Assembly (NCBI GenBank): GCA_937988705.1
Contig: CALKIA010000555.1
Span: forward strand, 1-10,456
Length of the DNA stretch: 10,456 nucleotides
From: an uncultured Chloroflexota bacterium
Lineage (GTDB): Bacteria > Chloroflexota > Anaerolineae > Aggregatilineales > Phototrophicaceae
Direction of reading: 5' to 3'
A model generated the notes under the pieces. The model was not told the DNA's origin and did no database searches. It saw only the letters and a list, made by a program, of their open reading frames with translations. How positions within the stretch are numbered: the first letter of the stretch is position 1; each line of letters opens with the position of its first letter. The position numbers were made by a program, and so were the translations under genes. This document shows, piece after piece, positions 6,159 through 10,456 of this stretch.

Positions 6159-7205
6159 CTAATCGTCATCGCCATTGTCATTGTCGTCATCGCCACCATC
6201 GTCACCGCCACGCCCGCTGTTGCCGCCGTGATCGTCGCCATTGTCATTGCTGCCATTGTCGTTGCCATTATCATTGCTGCCGTTGTCGTTGCCATTGTCA
6301 TCGCCATTGTCATTGCTGCCATTGTCGTTGCCATTGTCATCGCTGTTGTCGTTGCCGTTACCGTTGTCGTCGCTGCCATTGTCATTGCTGTTGAAGTTGT
6401 CGTCACCGAAGCCACCGAGGCGCGGCACGTACAGGTTGGCGCCGGCCACGACGATGCGGATGTCGGTGATGCAGTTGACGCGAGCCAGTTCTTCAATGGT
6501 GATGCCAGCGCGGGCCGCAATCTGCGAGAGCGTGTCGCCGCCTCGAATGGAGTAGTTGCGCCAACCGTTCGGGGTCGTCGTCGCGCAGGTCGCGGCGTTG
6601 CCGAAGCCCGCCAGTTCCGCTTCACGAGCGACCAGCACACCGCCGACATTGCTCACATGCAGCTTGATCACATCGCCGACCGTGATCACATCCTTCAGTT
6701 CGGCTGCTGCCACGTCGATGAGCTGGCCGCCGACTTGCCAGAAGGTGCCCTGAATGCTGTTCAGCACGCCGGTGATTTCAAATTCACCGGGGAGCAGCGG
6801 TGTGCTCGAATTGTCATTGCTGTTGTCGTCCACGCCGTTGTCGTTGCTGTTATCGACGACACTGTTGTCGTTGCTGTTGGTATTGCCGTTATTGTCGTTG
6901 CTGCCACCAGCCACGCTGGAGGTGAACAGCTCGACTTCACGCGCTTCCAAACCAACCGCGCCGACGCTGGCGTGCACCTTGACCACATCGCCGGGGAGCA
7001 AACCGCGCTGAACTTCCGCGCCGCTGATGTTGATGGTGAAACCCGCCACGACGATGCTGGTCTGCGTGATGGAGTCCAGAACGCCGACCAGTTCAAATTC
7101 ATTGGTGGCCATACCCGGGGTGGGGGTGACAACCTGAGCAAATGCTCCCTGAGCCATGAAGGCGACGATCACAAGGGTGAAGATGACACGGAAAAGCTTG
7201 GACAT
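6159..7205 (-). CDS. Secreted protein: two DUF5666-like domains, LysM, Asn/Asp-rich tail
   Basis: This is a 348-residue exported protein. Residues 1-23 form a signal peptide (KLFR, hydrophobic core, then AQGAFA before QVV), so the mature protein would start with Gln. Two DUF5666-like units follow: FELVGVLDSI..PGDVVKVHAS..EAREVEL (37-93) and FEITGVLNSI..VGDVIKLHVS..VAREAEL (142-198), joined by an NDN-rich linker (102-133). A LysM domain (about 213-262) has YSIRGGDTLSQIA and ends LYVPR, with Cys207 and Cys245 placed as in the neighbouring membrane LysM protein. The tail (268-348) is Asn/Asp/Gly-rich, with three copies of GNDNGSNDN, and ends GDDD. The start has an excellent GAGGAG site (7220-7215). 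It probably sits on the cell surface, bound to glycan. The acidic tail may bind calcium, which is inference. No membrane anchor is seen. Confidence 0.85.
   Translation of the reverse strand: MSKLFRVIFTLVIVAFMAQGAFAQVVTPTPGMATNEFELVGVLDSITQTSIVVAGFTINISGAEVQRGLLPGDVVKVHASVGAVGLEAREVELFTSSVAGGSNDNNGNTNSNDNSVVDNSNDNGVDDNSNDNSSTPLLPGEFEITGVLNSIQGTFWQVGGQLIDVAAAELKDVITVGDVIKLHVSNVGGVLVAREAELAGFGNAATCATTTPNGWRNYSIRGGDTLSQIAARAGITIEELARVNCITDIRIVVAGANLYVPRLGGFGDDNFNSNDNGSDDNGNGNDNSDDNGNDNGSNDNGDDNGNDNGSNDNGNDNGSNDNGDDHGGNSGRGGDDGGDDDNDNGDDD
6240..6332 (-). repeat. 27-nt tandem repeats coding the NDN tail
   Basis: Three 27-nt units encode GNDNGSNDN: 6240-6266, 6267-6293 and 6306-6332. The first and third are identical and the second differs at two bases. 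Nine less regular bases and neighbouring NDN codons extend the low-complexity tract to about 6400. Such repeats can change copy number by slippage in whole codons, altering tail length without frameshift. Confidence 0.8.
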
Positions 7206-7376
7206 GATATGTAACTCCTCAAGTTATCTCATAGTGTTGTTGACTTACACCAATACCGATCAAAAACGGAGCCAAAAGTTGCGGTCAGTTTTATGAGTAG
7301 TTCGTGAGTGCGGAACGTCACGGACAAATGTATACGGATGACAAGCGACACCCGCGCCTGCTTCCGTTACGCTAAT

Positions 7377-7424
7377 TATAAACACTAGCTGGCGTGCTGC
7401 GACACGGATGCAGGAGTTTGTTAA
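7377..7424 (+). promoter_or_regulatory. Candidate -10 and RBS of the cDPGS-like gene
   Basis: In the 219-bp divergent gap (7206-7424), TATAAA at 7377-7382 is a plausible -10, but no good -35 is seen at 16-18 nt. GGAG at about 7413-7416 is 8 nt before the ATG at 7425. I could not assign a convincing promoter for the divergent LysM gene. Confidence 0.3.
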
Positions 7425-8756
7425 ATGTCCCGGACCAAAGTATTGATTATGGGCGCGGCAGGGCGCGACTTTCATAACTTCAACGTTTATTTTCGCACTA
7501 ATGCTTCTTATGAGGTTGTCGCCTTCACGGCCACCCAAATCCCCGGCATCGGCGGGCGGACGTATCCGCCGTCACTAGCGGGCAGTTTGTACCCGCAGGG
7601 CATTCCCATTTACGACGAGGCGGAACTTAGCGACTTGATCCAGCGCTACAAAGTGGATCAGGTGGTGTTTGCCTACAGCGATGTCAAGCACGAAGTCGTG
7701 ATGCATAAGGCGTCGCAGGTCATCGCGGCGGGTGCAGATTTCCGGTTGATGGGGCTGCAAACGACCCAGTTGCGTAGTCATCGTCCCGTCATTTCAATTG
7801 GTGCCGTGCGCACGGGGTGCGGCAAGAGCCAGACTGCACGCAAAGTGGTTGCACTGCTGCAAGCTCAGGGGCTGCGCGTCGTCGCGGTGCGTCACCCCAT
7901 GCCCTACGGCGATCTCAGCGTGCAGGCCGTGCAGCGCTTCGCGTCCTATGCGGATCTCGATTTGCATGAATGCACCATCGAAGAACGCGAGGAGTACGAA
8001 CCATATATTGAGCGCGGAGCGGTGATATTTGCGGGCGCGGACTATGAAGCGATTTTGCGCCGGGCCGAACAGGAAGCGGACGTGATCGTTTGGGACGGCG
8101 GCAACAATGACACGCCGTTTTACGCCTCAGCGCTTCACATCGTCGTCGTTGATCCGCATCGTCCGGGACATGAAACCAGCTATCACCCCGGTGAGACAAA
8201 CGTCCGCATGGCGAATATCATCATCATCAATAAGGTCGATACCGCGACTTACGCCGATGTGCTGCGGGTGCGTGAACAGGTGGAGAAGATCAACCCGGCG
8301 GCGATCATCATCGAAGCGGCCTCCCCGATTTTTGTCGATAATCCGCTGGAAATTCGCGGTCAGCGAGTATTGGTGATTGAAGACGGCCCAACGCTGACAC
8401 ACGGCGAAATGGCGTTCGGTGCAGGCGTGATCGCCGCAAAGCGGTTCGGCGCGGCGGAAATTGTCGATCCACGGCCGTTCGCGGTGGGGTCGATTCAAGC
8501 GACGTACGCCAAATATCCGACCACCGGCGCGGTGTTGCCGGCGATGGGGTACGGCGCGCAGCAGATCGCCGATCTCGAAGCGACGATCAACGCGGCCGAG
8601 GCAGACCTCGTCATCGCCGCGACTCCGATCGATTTGACGCGTATCCTGCATTCGCGTCTGCCTATGAAACGCGTCCGCTACGAATTGCAGGAGATCGGTA
8701 CACCCACGCTCGAAGAAGTTCTGGCCGATGAGTTTGTGAGAGGGATAGTCCCATGA
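7425..8756 (+). CDS. P-loop GTPase-like protein, COG2403 / cyclic 2,3-diphosphoglycerate synthetase family
   Basis: This 443-residue cytoplasmic protein has an N-terminal nucleotide-binding-like fold (VLIMGAAGRDFHNFN, 6-20). Its P-loop is GAVRTGCGKS (126-135), followed by a Walker B-like strand VIVWDGGNND (220-229) and INKVD (268-272), matching the NKxD guanine-specificity motif. The order and length fit the COG2403 family, whose characterised members in methanogens make cyclic 2,3-diphosphoglycerate from 2,3-diphosphoglycerate and ATP. Bacterial members are usually annotated by this homology, but their true reaction is not established, and NKVD hints at GTP use. The start has GGAG upstream. 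Its stop overlaps the next start (ATGA at 8753-8756), so the DinB-like protein is probably a translationally coupled partner. The gene is divergent from the LysM gene. Confidence 0.82.
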   Translation: MSRTKVLIMGAAGRDFHNFNVYFRTNASYEVVAFTATQIPGIGGRTYPPSLAGSLYPQGIPIYDEAELSDLIQRYKVDQVVFAYSDVKHEVVMHKASQVIAAGADFRLMGLQTTQLRSHRPVISIGAVRTGCGKSQTARKVVALLQAQGLRVVAVRHPMPYGDLSVQAVQRFASYADLDLHECTIEEREEYEPYIERGAVIFAGADYEAILRRAEQEADVIVWDGGNNDTPFYASALHIVVVDPHRPGHETSYHPGETNVRMANIIIINKVDTATYADVLRVREQVEKINPAAIIIEAASPIFVDNPLEIRGQRVLVIEDGPTLTHGEMAFGAGVIAAKRFGAAEIVDPRPFAVGSIQATYAKYPTTGAVLPAMGYGAQQIADLEATINAAEADLVIAATPIDLTRILHSRLPMKRVRYELQEIGTPTLEEVLADEFVRGIVP

Positions 8757-9256
8757 CCGGAAAAACGGCAACTCACGAGGAAATTCTGGAGTCCTTCAAC
8801 CGGACGGTCACAGATGCGGCGGCGTATCTGGGCTGTGTCGACGAAAAACGGACGGACGGACATCAATCGGCGCACGGCGTGTTGGCGCAGATGGTCTTCT
8901 GGCATGAGCAGTACGTGCAGATTTTGGGCGCGATCGCTGCCGGACAACCACCGACTTTGCTCTCAGGCCCGTTTGATATGCTCAACATGATCGGGCGGCA
9001 GAAGTATGCCCGCGAAGCGCAGCCCATGCTCGCGCACGAGCTGACCGTGCTTCATCACGAATTCGATAGGGTGCTGCGCGGGATCGCCGATTGGTCACTC
9101 AATTTCCCGGTCAAGCAGGACAGCGGCTATTGCAGCATTGCCGAGCGCGTCCGCCTGATCGACGCGCACATCCATAACCGGGTGGCGCTGCTCAAACGCT
9201 CCGAAGCGGGGCTCACGCCGGCGAAAACGCCACTCACGGGGGAATCGGACGTGTAA
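8753..9256 (+). CDS. DinB/ClbS-like four-helix-bundle protein
   Basis: This 167-residue protein appears all-helical and fits the DinB-like superfamily of metal-binding four-helix bundles. That superfamily includes thiol-dependent transferases and the colibactin-resistance protein ClbS. Candidate metal-site residues are His41 (AHGVLAQMVFWHEQY, with His51 nearby) and the His139/His141 pair in DAHIHNRVALL. The first helix EEILESFNRTVTDAAAYL and the GQPPTLLSGPF loop also fit. The ATG overlaps the stop of the cDPGS-like gene by 4 nt, so the two are made together. Function is unknown and the superfamily call rests on pattern alone. Confidence 0.6.
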   Translation: MTGKTATHEEILESFNRTVTDAAAYLGCVDEKRTDGHQSAHGVLAQMVFWHEQYVQILGAIAAGQPPTLLSGPFDMLNMIGRQKYAREAQPMLAHELTVLHHEFDRVLRGIADWSLNFPVKQDSGYCSIAERVRLIDAHIHNRVALLKRSEAGLTPAKTPLTGESDV

Positions 9257-9264
9257 GGAATGGT

Positions 9265-9315
9265 GCGTCCCTACCCAAGAATGATTTTTTCGTAGGGACG
9301 CGATTCATCGCGTCC
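9265..9315. repeat. REP/MITE-like palindromic element with two exclusive hairpins
   Basis: Hairpin A pairs GCGTCCCTAC (9265-9274) with GTAGGGACGC (9292-9301) around a 17-nt loop holding TTTTTT. Hairpin B pairs GGACGCGAT (9296-9304) with ATCGCGTCC (9307-9315) around TC. Both use GGACGC at 9296-9301, so only one can form at a time. The GTAGGGACGCGATTCATCGC core looks like dispersed palindromic repeats of some Chloroflexota and cyanobacteria. No U-tract follows, so plain terminator function is weak, though hairpin A starts 8 nt after the DinB-like stop. Confidence 0.55.
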
Positions 9316-9368
9316 GCAAATTAGACAACTTGATCCGAAATACCGGATGCACGCTTGTTCTACGTATA

Positions 9369-9456
9369 GATTGGCAGTTCACAGCAAAACTTGACGCAGT
9401 GGGCGCACCTGTAGGTATGCCCTACACTGTCCGCTTGCTTTTTGCTGTCGCCAATC
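9369..9456. repeat. Imperfect 88-nt inverted repeat upstream of the glutaminyl cyclase gene
   Basis: GATTGGC-AGTTC-ACAGCAAAA (9369-9389) is matched by TTTTGCTGT-C-GCCAATC (9440-9456), giving 16 paired bases interrupted by an asymmetric bulge. Inside, GTAGG and CCTAC (around 9411-9425) form a small apical stem and further partial pairing is possible. It could be a degenerate mobile-element remnant or a structured RNA. It ends about 40 nt before the -10 box of the next gene. Confidence 0.4.
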
Positions 9457-9496
9457 TGCCCCCAAACGGCGTGAGGTTGATCTTTCTCCGCCGCGC

Positions 9497-9502
9497 TATA
9501 AT
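9497..9502 (+). promoter_or_regulatory. Perfect -10 box of the glutaminyl cyclase gene
   Basis: TATAAT matches the sigma-70 consensus exactly. TTGATC at 9477-9482 is the best -35 but lies only 14 nt upstream, shorter than usual. Transcription would begin near 9509, giving a leader of about 17 nt. Confidence 0.55.
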
Positions 9503-9513
9503 GGGGCGTGTTC

Positions 9514-9518
9514 AGGAG
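9514..9518 (+). promoter_or_regulatory. Shine-Dalgarno deciding the TTG start of the glutaminyl cyclase
   Basis: AGGAG lies 7 nt before the TTG at 9526. The in-frame GTG at 9508 sits at or before the predicted transcription start and has this site inside its own coding sequence, so TTG is preferred. Confidence 0.6.
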
Positions 9519-9525
9519 AGAGAAC

Positions 9526-10332
9526 TTGAAAATCAGTCGCTTACTTATCATCCCGGCCTTGATCCTTGTCGCTGCGCTGCAAGTGAACGCCGCCGCGGAG
9601 CTGCCCGCGCAGCTGCCCCCGGGGGTCGAACCGCTTGTCCCCGAAGTCATCGCCACCTATCCGCATGACCCGAACGCCTTTACGCAGGGGCTGCTCATTG
9701 AGAATGGGGTTTTCTACGAAAGCACCGGGCGGCGGGGGCTGTCGACGGTCCGCGAAGTCACCATCGAGACGGGCGAAGTCCTGCGTTCGCGGGATGTGCC
9801 GCCCTATTTCGCCGAGGGGCTGACGCTGGTCGATGACCGCCTGATCCAGCTCACGTGGAAAGACGGCATCGCGTTGATTTATGATCGCGACACCTTTGAG
9901 TATGAAGGCGCCTATTTCTACCTCGGGGAAGGGTGGGGCTTGTGCTACGACGGTACGTCGATCTACCACAGTGACGGTTCACAGTACATCACCCGCCGTG
10001 ACGCTGCGACCTTCGAGGCACTGGATCGCATCGAAGTGACTTACGGCGGTCAGCCCGTCAACCAGTTGAACGAATTGGAATGTGTGGGTGATGACATCTA
10101 TGCGAACGTCTGGCAGACGGACTTCATCGTGCGTATCGACAAGCAGACGGGTGAGATCAACGGGCTGATCGATGCCTCGCAGCTGCTCACGCCTGAACAG
10201 CGTCCGACCGATGGCAACGGCGTTCTCAACGGTATCGCCTATGATGCGGCCAACGATGTGTTCTACATCACGGGTAAGCTGTGGGATCGCATGTTCGAAG
10301 TCCAGTTTATCCCGTTTGTCCCGCAGAACTGA
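9526..10332 (+). CDS. Secreted glutaminyl-peptide cyclotransferase, plant/bacterial beta-propeller type
   Basis: This enzyme converts N-terminal Gln of proteins to pyroglutamate, releasing ammonia. The 268-residue protein starts MKISRLLIIPALILVAALQVNA, a signal peptide with likely cleavage near residues 22-24, so it acts outside the cytoplasmic membrane. Family motifs in order are YPHDPNAFTQGL (about 45-56), FYESTGRRG, PPYFAEGLTL, LTWKDG, EGWGL, HSDGS, LNELE, ANVWQTDFIVRID and the closing LNGIAYD with FYITGKLWDRMFEV. These fit the five-bladed propeller family (Glu_cyclase_2) found in papaya, Zymomonas and Xanthomonas, and length is normal. The Glu of FAEGL and of LNELE are candidate active-site residues by family pattern. 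The start is TTG, chosen from the AGGAG site. It appears monocistronic. Substrates are unknown; exported proteins with Gln at the mature N-terminus, such as the LysM protein at 6159-7205, are candidates. Confidence 0.92.
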   Translation: MKISRLLIIPALILVAALQVNAAAELPAQLPPGVEPLVPEVIATYPHDPNAFTQGLLIENGVFYESTGRRGLSTVREVTIETGEVLRSRDVPPYFAEGLTLVDDRLIQLTWKDGIALIYDRDTFEYEGAYFYLGEGWGLCYDGTSIYHSDGSQYITRRDAATFEALDRIEVTYGGQPVNQLNELECVGDDIYANVWQTDFIVRIDKQTGEINGLIDASQLLTPEQRPTDGNGVLNGIAYDAANDVFYITGKLWDRMFEVQFIPFVPQN

Positions 10333-10456
10333 GGACAGGGCGATTAAGTACGGACGAGCAAGTTCTTTAGGGTATTGAAGTGTGTTTCGGAATCAGTTGA
10401 TTGAGGACAAGGCCTGTGTCACACGACGTAGGGTTAGATCGGTTAGACTACGACAA
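10333..10456. other. Non-coding tail with no recognised signal
   Basis: No convincing gene, terminator hairpin or promoter is seen after the glutaminyl cyclase stop. GAGGACAGGGC (10331-10341) and GAGGACAAGGC (about 10402-10412) are similar short direct repeats of unclear meaning. Confidence 0.4.

Noticed and set aside
6234..6400. CRISPR-like array
   Set aside because: The repeats are short, in-frame tandem units with no unique spacers and encode the NDN tail.
6228..7214. Long plus-strand open frame giving a Val/Ile/Ala-rich protein
   Set aside because: It is the exact antisense of the LysM gene; the hydrophobic run is only the complement of Asn/Asp/Gly codons. The minus-strand frame has a signal peptide, known domains and a strong RBS.
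9508..9525. GTG start for the glutaminyl cyclase
   Set aside because: It would lie at the predicted transcription start and the AGGAG site would be inside the gene. It would also add charged residues before the signal peptide.

Overview
The window looks like a stretch of moderately high-GC bacterial chromosome, most likely from the Chloroflexota (Anaerolineae or a close relative). That placement is inference. It rests on three things: an ECF sigma factor paired with a membrane protein that carries a Thr/Ser/Pro-rich linker and a LysM domain, secreted LysM proteins with Asn-Asp-Asn-rich tails, and a bacterial cyclic-2,3-diphosphoglycerate-synthetase-like GTPase. No rRNA, tRNA, CRISPR array, transposase or phage gene was seen.

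Layout. Positions 1-7205 are coded on the minus strand, so transcription runs right to left. From right to left: a secreted DUF5666-DUF5666-LysM protein with an Asn/Asp-rich tail (7205-6159), a strong hairpin (6104-6133), a GT-C-type membrane glycosyltransferase resembling STT3/PglB (6031-4532), an ECF sigma factor (4524-3955), and a single-pass membrane protein with a putative anti-sigma N-terminus and an extracytoplasmic LysM domain (3962-2964). Next come a cholesterol-oxidase-like GMC flavoenzyme (2895-1300), a near-perfect terminator hairpin (1247-1277), and an acyl-CoA dehydrogenase running off the left edge (1058-1). Positions 7425-10332 are coded on the plus strand: a COG2403/cDPGS-like P-loop protein, a DinB-like protein overlapping it by ATGA, a 269-bp gap full of inverted repeats, and a secreted glutaminyl-peptide cyclotransferase. 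The last 124 bases (10333-10456) show no gene or clear signal. No gap exceeds 300 bp.

How the genes may work together. The most coherent unit is glycosyltransferase, sigma factor and LysM anti-sigma candidate. The first two are 7 nt apart and the last two overlap by 8 nt. The LysM module of the anti-sigma candidate, with its two conserved cysteines and acidic NDN/DDHGG tail, recurs in the secreted protein encoded just upstream. This suggests a cell-envelope sensing system in which a soluble surface protein and a membrane regulator share a ligand-binding module. The acyl-CoA dehydrogenase has its own candidate promoter, bracketed by two inverted copies of an ATTGTGA-N6/7-TCACTAT palindrome, one of which covers the ribosome-binding site. 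The glutaminyl cyclase, with a signal peptide, would act on exported proteins with N-terminal Gln. The mature secreted LysM protein is predicted to begin with Gln, so it is a possible but untested substrate.
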